The position numbers and the translations under genes are program-made. A stretch of DNA of 64,000 nucleotides from positions 345,001 to 409,000 of the forward strand of contig SEMN01000411.1 of assembly GCA_005408345.1 (NCBI GenBank). The letters are read 5' to 3'. Under the pieces are notes generated by a model. The model ran no database searches. It saw only the letters and a program-made list of their open reading frames with translations, and had not been told where the DNA came from. Within the stretch, counting starts at the first letter, position 1. Every line of letters begins with the position of its first letter. The stretch is from Macquaria australasica. Its lineage: Eukaryota > Chordata > Actinopteri > Centrarchiformes > Percichthyidae. Below are positions 53,824 to 64,000 of the stretch, piece by piece.

Positions 53824-55688
53824 CTTCTTTTTAGTGATGTTGCCACATTCCGAGATCTCAGCACACAAGATATCTCTCAGCACCCAGTCGATGAAATGGT
53901 AACCCCTGCCTCTGTTCAGAAATGGTCTCTGGTGGTGAATGTCCTCCTTGATTTTTCTGTTTTTTCTTGTCCAGGGTCCTTGATGGTTCACTGATGTAGT
54001 GTTCCCCACAGCTGTCACATGTAATGTCATGATGATGTCATGGTAAGTGCTGACTCCATGTGACTTGAAGACTCTGTCTTGATGTTGTGACAGTCCAGTT
54101 ATGTAAGAGAGTCACACTGGGATAAAGTTGGTTGGTTAGTTTCCCCATTGTCTGTTCTGGTCTTAAGTCAGGATAGGAATATGTTAAACAGGGGTTTGGA
54201 TAACTAAACCTGCCATCTACATGGATACATTATCTTTCATAAGGATTTATCAAAGTCATCAGCTCATTTTCCTGAGGCTCCCCTTGCAGCCTCACTCTCC
54301 CTGACAGTCCTCACTGGTCCCTGTGTGCAGCATTACCCCGGTCCTGACGCAGTCTGGAAATGATATACCTTCACCTACAGTACATGTGCATACCTCTCCC
54401 AGAGTTTAAGGCAGTAATTGTTGAGTTTTGAAGAAAGGTAGCCATCATTTCCATAACTATAAATCAAAGCTTACTTATTATAAATCCCTCAGCTAATGCA
54501 GCCCCTACACACCATTAATCTTTCTGATAATCAGTCATCTGCATGCTGTTAGTCATGACTCATGAGACTACATACTCTGTTTACACTCCTGAAAAACTTA
54601 ACACATGTGTACATTCTGTGTGTCTATTATGTTTTGATTTTCTGTCATTTAACAAGGCTTTGATTACAAATTGGATTCCAATAGAGATTCCTTCATCAGT
54701 ACAGCTAAAAACCTGCCATGTACATTTGTCTTTGCATTTTCAGTTTTATGCATTAAATTATCAAATCATGTTTTCAACAAATTATTATGTATCCTAGTTT
54801 ACACTCTCATTAAATAAGTAGAATGGGTCACGCTGATTAAACTAAAATATGTCACACAATTGTCACACAATGAAGCCTTGAAAGGTGTTTCTATAACAAT
54901 GATCCAATTTGAAGAGCTCACTGTCCTCAATGGTAGCTACAGCCCTGTTAAAAGACTACTCTAGTGATTTATCATTACACTTCCATAAAGTTGGGGGATA
55001 GATTAAACAAAGAATAGTCCAAATATATGCAGCAGAGGCCGAGATGTCCTGACTTTTAGTTCTTATTATGGGTCACAATGAAAAAACACTGGATCATACA
55101 TTTTCCATAATGCAACCAAAAGCATCTTTTCATTAAACCTTCCCTTTAGCAAAGTGCTCCTTTAAATAAGAAAATAATAATAATAATAATATTGAGGTGA
55201 TGCTTGAACTTTTATTATTCTGAATCCACATCATTGGCTGGTTTCCACTTTGAGATTCAAACCAGACAGAGACCAGAAAAAAACAAACTCCTAGTTGTAC
55301 ATTATGAGCAATAAATCCATCAGTAAGAATCCAAGATAAAGCCTGTGAAGGGAGTCAGAGGAGGTGAGAAGTCAAACGATGTGCAGAGGTTATTATTTAC
55401 TGCCCTAGTCAGAGCCTGTGATTGCTTTGTCTTGCACCTATGGGTCACTGCTCACTGTGTGGGAGCTGAGACATGAGAGAAGACCCACAATGAGTCTGTG
55501 TGTGCGTGTGTGTGTGTGTGTGTGTGTGCGTGTGTGTTCTCCTCTAATGATTAGCCTGTCATTGTTGAGTGGTGCGCCAAGGTGGCAGACCAGACCAGAG
55601 CCCCCTCAAGTCCTCATTCTGTGTGCATCTGTATTTGTGTATATTCATGCGGGTGTGTGGCTGCATGAGAATGAGATGCCCAGACTTG

Positions 55689-55738
<50 letters not shown>

Positions 55739-56599
55739 CTTCCCCCAGTCTGCACGTAAGTATTAATGAGCCCAGATTTCATTTCCGATGAGCGATTATT
55801 TGACTGTTCATTTGGCTAAGATTTATGACGACGCCCTATATCTGTAGCCTGCAGCACTGCTCTAGTCTTTAATAATGGGAAATGAACACATTAATCACCC
55901 TGTAGCAGTCAGCCACAGAAAGCAGGGGAGCACCATCCAATCTGCATCACTGGACGAGAGAGAATATCACCTCATATTCAATGAAAAGCCTTATCTAGTA
56001 CATGGTGGTAGGAAAAATTACCTGTCTAATTGAATATGATTTAACATCCTAAAAATTGGACAAGAGTCACACACACACAGACACACACTCACACACTCAT
56101 GGTCCTGCTGTGATCAAAGACTTGGACAAACCTCGACCTGTTTGCCTGGTCAGTTTATCAGCCGAGGAGGGATAAACACTGTCACCACAACAAACCCACA
56201 GGGTTTACCCAGGGTGGAGCAGGGCTGCTGACCACAAAACCTCATGAGTCACTGCGTTACCTGTCACTAACCACACCTGACGCTGGGCCAGAGGTCTGAG
56301 ATCCTGGAGCCGCCTGAACAAAAGATCACAGGTAGCGCTGCCTTTTCATCGCTCTTACCTATCAGGAGCTGTAGAAACACTCACAGAACTGAGGAATAAT
56401 AGTGACTTCACCAGCACACAGATTACATCAAGTGGCAGCATAATGGCCTGATCTGATTCCATACAAACGTGTAGCTTAGCCTCCCTTTAAAGCACTAATG
56501 CATGACATTCTTTGATTGTTCCCGCTATGACAGGTGTTTTAAAAGAGAGATATGCTATTAATGTTTATTAAGATAACAAAGTATGTATCAATGTTTCCT
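53824..56599. other. Upstream intergenic with TG microsatellites
   Basis: No gene seen. TG runs lie at about 55498-55540 and 55686-55735. The stretch 55755-55910 (TATTAATGAGCCCAGATTTC, GATGAGCGATTATTTGACTG, ATTTATGACGACGCCC, CTTTAATAATGGGAAATGAA) is complex and rich in homeodomain-type words, and may be a conserved enhancer. Confidence 0.5.
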
Positions 56600-57100
56600 G
56601 TTGCTGTGAAAGTTATAAATCTTAAAGTTTCCATCCTGGTTGATTTTGCTACGCCTGTGGTTACTGGTGGTAACAGCAAGCGTGTTTTTAAATAACACGT
56701 GCAAGAGTTCTGCTGGAAATGCAACCTTATTGCCAGACAAGAACATTGCTGCAAGCAATAATTCTGAAAATAACTTCTCTCTACAATGTCTGCACATGGC
56801 AACTACAGTATGGTTAAGGTATAGGGAAAGGTTGTGGTTAAGATTAGGCCAAAAAACAAAACAAAAAAAACAAAAATTAATAATAAAACAACAGCAACAA
56901 AACAGGGAAGGGAAAAGGTTAGGGAAAAATCCCGATCTCCACTTCCGTACTTTCCACCTCGCTGCATATAGGACACAGGACATTCCTGCACTGACACCGA
57001 ACAATGGCATTAGACATGAATTGCGTGTTGCTGACTTGTCTAAAATGAACGTTAATTCCTGGGATACTGGGGTGTGAAAATGACACTTACCTGGGTGCAG
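56600..57100 (+). repeat. Dispersed repeat family X, copy 3 (longest)
   Basis: It shares TATTGCCAGACAAGAACATT-like and GTCTGCACATGGCAACTACA, GTATAGGGAAAGGTTGTGGT phrases with 38715-38990. Frames of up to 171 codons occur on both strands here but have no recognisable domain and overlap the repeat, so I treat them as chance. Confidence 0.45.
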
Positions 57101-59954
57101 CACAACATGCCTTAAGTGATAACGTCTGCTACCCTACCCTATCCGAACCCAACAGGCCATTTTATTGCATAAACCTCTGGGTTTGGCTCGGGTTTGGTTA
57201 CTTTCAAACACAATTTTTAAGAAATTTCTCTCCTTCTGTTTACAGAGCAGCCAAACAAACTGTGGGCTAAGAGGATCCATCATGTCACATTGTCTTAATA
57301 AAGAAGACAAAAGGAAACATGGTGACACAAAATGTATAATAAAATATTGTCTTCTGCATCACATCCAGTACATGAATGTATTGTTTTCTCTGAAATCCTT
57401 GTGTGTGGGTACACAATTTGAGGAACATGGACTCCACCAGTAATAATGAAAACTGCTAAATAGAGGAAAGTACATATTTGCTTTTATTACTAATAACAAT
57501 AATTCATTTTAACTGTTTGTCTTAAAGTTGTAATGGCAAATTAACTTGAAGCCTATATTTTTATTTAGGATCTGTTTACAAATGCAAAATCTACAGATTT
57601 AATTCAAATCAGTCAGTTATGTGCATGAAACGTATACAGGTCCATGTAATTTACATGGTGAAAATATTAGTTTAATTAATTTTAATTGGGCTATATATGC
57701 ACATGGTTCCACTGCATCCATCCTGCAGAAAGGGGTTGGAGGATGGCTGGAGGATGAGGAGGCTCCAGTCATCATCATCACTACATGCTGTTCTGGCTCT
57801 GAAATTTCATAAAGTGAAGACTTTATGTATAATTCATGCTAATTTGTTCACTGTATGTTTTAGCTTTTTGTTCAACGAATGAAAGCAACCCAATGAAGAA
57901 AAATAGATCTTATTGCTGCATGCCTGGGAGAACTGCAGTCCACATAGAGAATGATTCATCATCTCTGTGTCCTTATATCATTCCTTGGTATTACTCATAT
58001 TTTGCCTCTAGTCCAGTTCTCATAATATAAATTACAAACAAACAAAAAAGCACAAAAATACTAAGTCCTCGTCTTTCATTAATTTTGGGCTCTGCACCTC
58101 TCTGTACTGTCACTACAGATCTGGTTGGTCATTAACCATTCAAAGCACTGGAGTGTGCGTGTGTGTGTGTGTGTGTGTTTGTGTGTGTATGCATTTTTTC
58201 ATTCCCTTGGGCATTGTGGACAGAAGCCAGCTAGCTCATTATGTCTCCTTTGGAGGATTTTAATTGTTAATTTAGAACAAAGACTTTGGCTCAGTGACCA
58301 CTTCTGTGTCACATCCCATGGTGTGTGTATATATATATATATATACACTGTCTTATTGCCTTGCTTTATCAGTTATCCTCAGATATCCTCTTTTATCATT
58401 GGTAGAAAAAATATATTTGAAGTTCAAGATCTAAGATCAACAAGGTTAAAAATAAGCTGGTCCATATAACTTTATTAGACACACTTACATCATGTTGTAA
58501 AATTGCTCTTTTACTGACACAGCAGTTAACTTTAGCACTTTGATGACTTAGGATAACACCACTATGAACTGTATAAATACCATAGATAGATAAGTCCTTG
58601 GAAGAATAATTTATTTTTGACTGGTCAATCATACTGTTAAAGACAAGAGCAGTAAATGTCATTGCCTCAAAGAAACATACTTAAAAGCTCCTAATCGTTT
58701 TGCAGCCTCTGGCACAGAGCTGGGCATAAATTTAGTGCTATCACAACCTGACTTCTGCCTTGCATCTTAATGGGATGGATGTCCTGTATGAGTGCAGCTC
58801 CGCTTTAGGTGGGATATGCCCCCTGCTGGCTCAGCTGATAACCAACATTTCCTGGCTATACAGCTAAACATCTCCATCTACTGGACGTATGGCAGTACTG
58901 CTAGTAGTCAGGTATCAACGCCTGCTCCTGCTGCTGGGTACAGTCTTAGTCAATTGAACTGAGAATTGGACTGAGATACAGTTTGGGTTCATATGTCTGG
59001 GGTCTCCAAGAATCCAAAGACAGATGAAACACTTCCCAAATGACCTGGCTCTGCATTTGTTTACTGATGACTCTAAAGCTTTCTATTCTGAAAGGATGCA
59101 CAAAACCTGGCTTGCAGGTTTGACTGCAGACAAGAACATTATAATTCACTGCAAACCTCCCCATGATTGATTTCAAAAACATATTATCTACTCAATATTT
59201 AAATCTGGAACTGTCTTTCGCACTAGGCGCTTATGGACAGAGTCAATCACAGCTTTGAAAGACCTTTCACTCCAGTGACTGCAACACTGAAATTCCTGAT
59301 TTACAATCATGCACTCTGAACAGTATCTATATTATTCAGTTTCCCTGATCAAGGTGGTGGATAGTAGGGATGCATCCATCCGTTTTTTTATCTCTTCATA
59401 TTGATTCCGATACGTACATTTTGAGTACTGACCAATACCGAATACTGATCCAATACCAGTGCTCATTTCTAAATCTATCTAATGGATTATTGTATGTAAA
59501 GTGTAACATGACATATGCCAGCACTTCTTAATTGTAATTGTTCCTACAACAATCAACATTCCATAATGATACTTTGTAATAATGAACTACGTACACAGTT
59601 TCTAGAGGTGGCATTAAAAAGGCTGTAGAGCAGAGCTGTTGCACTAGGGTAAAACAAAACTCGTATCTGTAAGTTTTCAGTGGCGGACTGAGCTGATTTG
59701 GCATTCTCCAGATTCCTGTAGAGATCAGACAGACAGTCTGCTTCGTTGGACTCCAGTAAGCTCTCAATTCATGTTAATCTTTTCTTTTCTTTGTTTTTTT
59801 TTTTACACATTTAACAGTCAGATTGCCAAACCAGCAGTTCAAGGATAGTCGCTGAATTTATGATTTAAAGAGGCATAAGCGAACTGTCAGTGTAGGATGT
59901 TGCAGGTCTCCTAAGACAGAAAACATATTGCTGACCTTGTTGATGTCAAAACTG

Positions 59955-59985
<31 letters not shown>

Positions 59986-60049
59986 AATTAGCCATAGTCT
60001 CCACCACTTGGCCTTCTATTGCAGTGTGGGACTGGGGGAGAATGAGCTG
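57101..60049. other. Upstream intergenic, nothing recognised
   Basis: No gene seen. TA microsatellites at about 58325-58345 and 59954-59982; a TG run at about 58157-58190. A patch at 59365-59470 with GATTCCGATACG, ACCAATACCGAATACTGATC resembles a common fish repeat with alternating 'CCGATACC' words. Confidence 0.5.
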
Positions 60050-60560
60050 GTGCAAGCAGGGTAACAGGAACACGGGGGATAGGACCCAAATGCAGACTTC
60101 TGAGGCAGAGCTGGTGCAGTTCAATGATTTACTGCAAAAATCAAAGTACAAAAGGCTTACGGGGTAGTGAGGCAGGCAAGGGTCAAAACCAGAAGACAGC
60201 AGTCCAATACAAGCAAACAAATCCAAAAGGAGCAGGCAAGAATCCAAAATCCAATAATCAGGCAAAAAGGTACAAAAAAACAAAAAAACAGTGGTTTCAA
60301 GTTTTCATACAAACTGAATACAGGTGCGTGGATGGGTGCGACAGTCAGGTGATGAGAAAAAGAGGGAAAGTCCAAGGACATCTGGTGGACAGCTGGGGAA
60401 TGGCAGGTCTGGGGAGTAGAAGGAAAGTACATGGCCTGGGAGAAGTGAGCAGGGGCTGGAGACTGGGACCAACAGCATTGTGGAGGGCTGGGGGTGAGAC
60501 AGTGCTAGAAAACACATACAGTATCTGTAAAGTCCTCGACAACAGAGCCATGTCCTAAAT
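60050..60560 (+). repeat. Probable dispersed repeat (CAATGATTTACTGCAAAAATC type)
   Basis: GACCCAAATGCAGACTTCTG, TCAATGATTTACTGCAAAAA, AGACAGCAGTCCAATACAAG and CCAATAATCAGGCAAAAAGG are typical of a fish repeat often seen near LTR-like or Helitron-like sequence. Class uncertain; no protein. Confidence 0.45.
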
Positions 60561-60724
60561 CATCTGACTCAGGAAAAGTGAGATCAGCAGATTGTGAAAA
60601 TATGCTGTCTTATGTATTTGTTGTGGCCAATACCTATATTTTGTATGTAAAAAATGACGTACAAGAGAGAACAAGCAAACAGCAAAAATGTATAATAAGT
60701 TATTTTTCTGATAAATGTATTGTA

Positions 60725-61125
60725 ACATCCCGTAAGTCTTTGTCGGTGTTTTATTTTGAAAACTTATCTTTTCTGTCATTTCAGTTCCTGCCCTTGTGTC
60801 TGTCCTGATTGTCCACACCTGCAACCACTCACCTGCCCCTGATTGAGCCTTCAGCCAACCCTGTTTTATATTCCCCGTCTGTCACTGCTCCCTTGCCAGA
60901 TTGTCTTTGTTCTGCCGTTCCAGCATTCCTAGTGTTAGTTTCTCTGTTCTTTTGGACTTTGCCTTGTTTTCTGGTTTTTGGATGTTACCTGCTCCCTGCC
61001 TGGATTTGTTTGATTGTTTGGACTGATCTCCTATGTATGGCTGCCTGACTGTCTAGTAAAGAGTTTCCCTATTGGAATATTACCTGTGTGATGTGTCTAT
61101 CTCTGCGTCTGAGTCTCTGATGTGA
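60725..61125 (+). repeat. Probable LTR-like or dispersed repeat fragment
   Basis: It starts TGTAACATCCCG and runs through CTGTCATTTCAGTTCCTGCC, TGATTGTCCACACCTGCAAC, TTTTATATTCCCCGTCTG, TTTGGACTTTGCCTTGTTTT and TAGTAAAGAGTTTCCC. It has an LTR-like layout of TATA-like then poly(A)-like words. A precise end or target-site duplication could not be established. Confidence 0.45.
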
Positions 61126-61129
61126 CCAG

Positions 61130-61400
61130 AAATGGGCTGCCTTCATTCCCTACTCTTAGACAAAGCAATAGAGCTGCTTGCAAAAATGAGACGAGGCCCA
61201 AAGGTTACAGGCGTTAACATAGATGATCTGTATAAACGTATTCTATTTGTAGATGATCTTCTGATGTATTTAACCAACTTGAAAAAATCCACAGTGCCTT
61301 TGCTTAAACATATTTACTATCATAAAATCATTGTGGAAAACACAGAAATAATGGCAGTAGGAAGGCAGAAGGCCTGTTTTAGCACATGTAGAAATCACAA
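61130..61400 (+). pseudogene. L1/Tx1-like reverse-transcriptase fragment
   Basis: The + frame reads GCLHSLLLDKAIELLAKMRR, then GVNIDDLYKRILFVDDLLMY-LTN. This matches the 'GCPLSPLLFxLAIEPLAxxIR...xLFADDxLLxLxN' segment of L1/Tx1-type reverse transcriptases. The Y/FADD box has become FVDD. The fragment ends soon after, with no flanking domains, so it is dead. Confidence 0.6.
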
Positions 61401-62420
61401 ACTTCACATTTCATATTTTCGAATGTGTTTTTCCGCCATTGGTTTCTACTTGTTTCCATGCATCAACTCACAGAAACATGCTTAAGTACTGTAATCAATC
61501 ACAGTGATCATGTCTGCTGTAATTATTCTGTTATTTTGAATGCTAAAACTATGTAGTCTATCTGCACTACAATAACATTATGTATTTCAAGCAAATTTTC
61601 AGTCTCTACAAACAATGGAAACCCATGGCTGCCTGAAAGGAAGGAAAAGCACAAAAAGGACACACATTTAAAATACAAATGAAGATGTAAATCTTGTATG
61701 TTTTTGTTTTCTGTTATTGTGTTTATCCTGTATTGAAACTTTTATCAGTGAAAATATAAATAAATTCCAAAGAATTGATTTTAGGTTTCTTTGTTTCAAC
61801 TTGGACATCATGCTCAACTGATTCTCATGGGCATACAGTCAGCTTGGACCAATACAGCTTTTTTTTTCTTTTTTTTTTTTACATAAATCTAAGACTGTAT
61901 CTTAGAATAACATACCAGCATAGTGATGTTCACATTTGATCAGATGACACATCTGGTGGATGACTTTCATCCACAGACAGTTGTACATTGACTCATTGAG
62001 ACATACCCTATACAAATGTGGCCTGTTGGGAGCTGCCACATCTGGTCTGGTCTGTCTGATGAGACACCCCCTTCTACCCCTTCCATTAAGGGGCAACCCT
62101 CATTATTGCAGAGGGCCAGCTCCTCAGCAGGAGTGTACTCCTATGTAGCAGGGCCTCCTCCTGTCTTCTTCATTTCAGTTTTTTCCTGTTGGCTGCAAGC
62201 AATGTCAAAGCCATTTCATTGTGCTTTTCTATCCCAATATCATCCTACAACAGAGACTGATTGAAGCACTAAAGTCTTGTCATTTTTGTACTTATAACAT
62301 ATGAATGTAAGCCTACTTACCACTTTGAACTATGTTATTATATTTATTTTTTATTTGCTTTAAGTCCGTTTTACACTGCCAGGGTTGCAGTTGAAAGAAG
62401 AACACTAACATTGTTGTACG
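61401..62420. other. Intergenic, nothing recognised
   Basis: AT-rich sequence with a poly-T run at about 61859-61880. No gene or recognisable repeat. Confidence 0.5.
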
Positions 62421-64000
62421 TCACAGCCAATTCTATTTGTTACAGTGTACCGAGCTCCTGGACCGTACTCTGAATTTTTATCTGAATTCTCAGAGTTCTT
62501 ATCAGGTTTAGTCCTTAAAACAGATAAAATAATTATTGTAGGTGATTTGAATATTCATGTGGATGTAGAAAATGATAGCCTTAGTGCTGCGTTTATCTCA
62601 TTAGATTCGATTGGCTTCTGTCAGAGTGTACATAAACCCACTCACTGTTTTGACCACACCCTCGACCTTGTTCTTGTCTATGGCATAGAAATTGAACATC
62701 TAATAGTCTTTCCACAGAATCCTTTTTTATCAGACAATTATTGAATAACTTTTGAATTCCTATTACTGGACTACATGCCATTAGGCAAACATTCCTACAC
62801 TAGATGTCTATCTGATAGTGCTGTAGCTAAATTTAAGGAAGTGATTCCATCGGCATTTAATTCAGTTCCATGTCTTAATGTAACAGATGACTCCTATGCT
62901 AACTTTAGTCCCTCCCAAATTGATCATCTTGTTGATAGTGCTGCAGGCGCACTGCAAATAACACTCGACTCTATCGCCCCTCTAAAAAAGAAGATAATAA
63001 AACAGAGGAGGTTAGCTCCATGGTATAACCCGCAAACCCGCAAATTAAAGCAAACATCGCGAAAACTTGAAAGGAAATGGCGTTCCACCAATCTGGAAGA
63101 ATCACATTTAGCCTGGCAAGATAGTCTTAAAATTTATAGGAAGGCCCTCTGTAATGCCAGAGCAGCCTACTTCTCATCATTGATAGAGGAAAATAAGAAC
63201 AACCCCAGGTTTCTGATCAGCATTGTAGCCAGGCTGACAGAGAGTCACAGCTCTGTTGAGCCATGTATTCCTATAGACCTCAGTAGTAATGAATTTATGA
63301 GCTTCTTTAATCATAAAATTCTAACTATTAGAGACAAAATTCAGCACCTCCTGCCCTCAGTTGGTACTGACTTATCATTAAACACAGGAACCTTAGAAAC
63401 AACTGTAAAACCTGTACATTTAGACTGCTTTTCTCCCATCAACCTTAATCAACTAACTTCCATGATTTCCTCATCTAAGCCATCAACGTGTCTCTTAGAC
63501 CCCGTCCCAACTACGCTGCTTAAAGAAATGTTACCCTTAGTTAGCACTTCTTTACTAGATATGATCAATCTGTCCTTATGAAAAGTGTGCCACAGTCCTT
63601 TTTAAAGTAGCTGTAATTAAGCCTCTTCTTAAAAAGCCCACTCTTGATCCAGGGATTTTGTCAAATTATAGACCTATATCTAACCCTCCTTTTCTCTCTA
63701 AGGTCCTTGAGAAAGCAGTTGCCAATCAGTTGTGTGACTTTCTACACAACAACAAGCTGTTTGAGGATTTTCAGTCAGGATTTAGAGTGCATCATAGCAC
63801 AGAGACAGCACTGGTGAAAGTTACAAATTACCTTCTAATTGCATCCGACAAAGGACTTGTCTCTGTACTTGTCTTGTTAGATCTTAGTGCCACATTCAAT
63901 ACCACTGACCATCACATTCTATTACAGGGACTAGGACATTTAATTGGCACTAAAGGCACTGCACTAAGCTGGTTTAAATCCTATTTATCAGATCGATATC
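62421..64000 (+). mobile_element. L2/CR1-like LINE, second copy, running off the window
   Basis: The readable order is an endonuclease C-terminal part (VYRAPGPYSEFLSEF, then IIIVGDLNIHVD with the catalytic N-x-H/D-type motif, and LVYGIEIEHL), a linker with a 268-codon frame (62775-63581; LAPWYNPQTRKLKQTSRKLE, then ALCNARAAYFSSLIEENKN), and the start of the RT (63721 onward: DFLHNNKLFEDFQSG, LLDLSATFNTTDHH). The endonuclease's final S-D-H box reads SDNY followed by a stop, so the catalytic His is lost. A small deletion near 63580 breaks the frame before the RT. It is 5'-truncated in the endonuclease. Homology with the copy at 849 begins at about 63133. Confidence 0.87.

Noticed and set aside
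53728..54030. 100-codon minus-strand frame
   Set aside because: It crosses the right inverted repeat of the 53537-53823 element and shows no known domain.
56588..57103. Overlapping frames of 171 (-) and 145 (+) codons
   Set aside because: They coincide with a dispersed repeat shared with 38715 and 53260, have no recognised domain, and occur on both strands at once.
60124..60558. 144-codon + strand frame and overlapping minus-strand frames
   Set aside because: They lie in a probable dispersed repeat, with no recognised domain and overlapping frames on both strands.

Overview
This window is vertebrate genomic DNA, almost certainly from a ray-finned (teleost) fish. The evidence is a single multi-exon gene with GT-AG introns, abundant CA/TG, GATA and AAT microsatellites, fish-type L2-like LINEs, tRNA-derived SINEs, short inverted-repeat elements and a Gypsy remnant. 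I see no prokaryotic-style operons, CRISPR arrays, rRNA genes or intact tRNA genes.

The one host gene is a complete meis2 orthologue (TALE homeobox transcription factor) on the minus strand. Twelve coding exons can be placed base by base from the ATG at 47604 to a TAA ending at 24995. They splice in frame into 391 codons: MAQR start, MEIS/PREP N-terminal (PBX-binding) region, acidic linker, 63-residue TALE homeodomain and the short C-terminus ending GQWHYM. All introns begin GT and end AG. A candidate thirteenth, mostly 3'-UTR exon begins at 22229, with candidate poly(A) signals near 21345 and 20760. A TATA-like promoter with a short uORF lies upstream (about 47920-48000). Choosing between the teleost duplicates meis2a and meis2b is not safe from sequence alone. 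The sequence encoding the familiar long MEIS2 C-terminus (LQSMPGDY...DIHAQ) was not found.

Layout: 1-20 kb is intergenic sequence downstream of meis2. It holds a SINE, a 5'-truncated LINE interrupted by a solo LTR, a Gypsy gag/protease remnant, several MITE-like repeats and two blocks that look like conserved regulatory DNA, one carrying an exact PBX-MEIS composite site. 21-48 kb is meis2, with introns containing candidate enhancers and insertions, including a SINE with a perfect 12-bp target duplication only 54 bp from the homeodomain exon 9. 48-62 kb is upstream gene-poor DNA with microsatellites, MITEs and a few candidate conserved elements. 62.4-64 kb is a second copy of the same LINE family, running off the window end.

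How it works together: MEIS2 binds TGACAG-type sites alone and TGATTGACAG-type sites with PBX. The presence of such sites in flanking non-coding blocks is compatible with auto- or cross-regulation, but this is inference. Repeat family names are from recognition of typical fish repeats, not from a database search; boundaries without target-site duplications are approximate.
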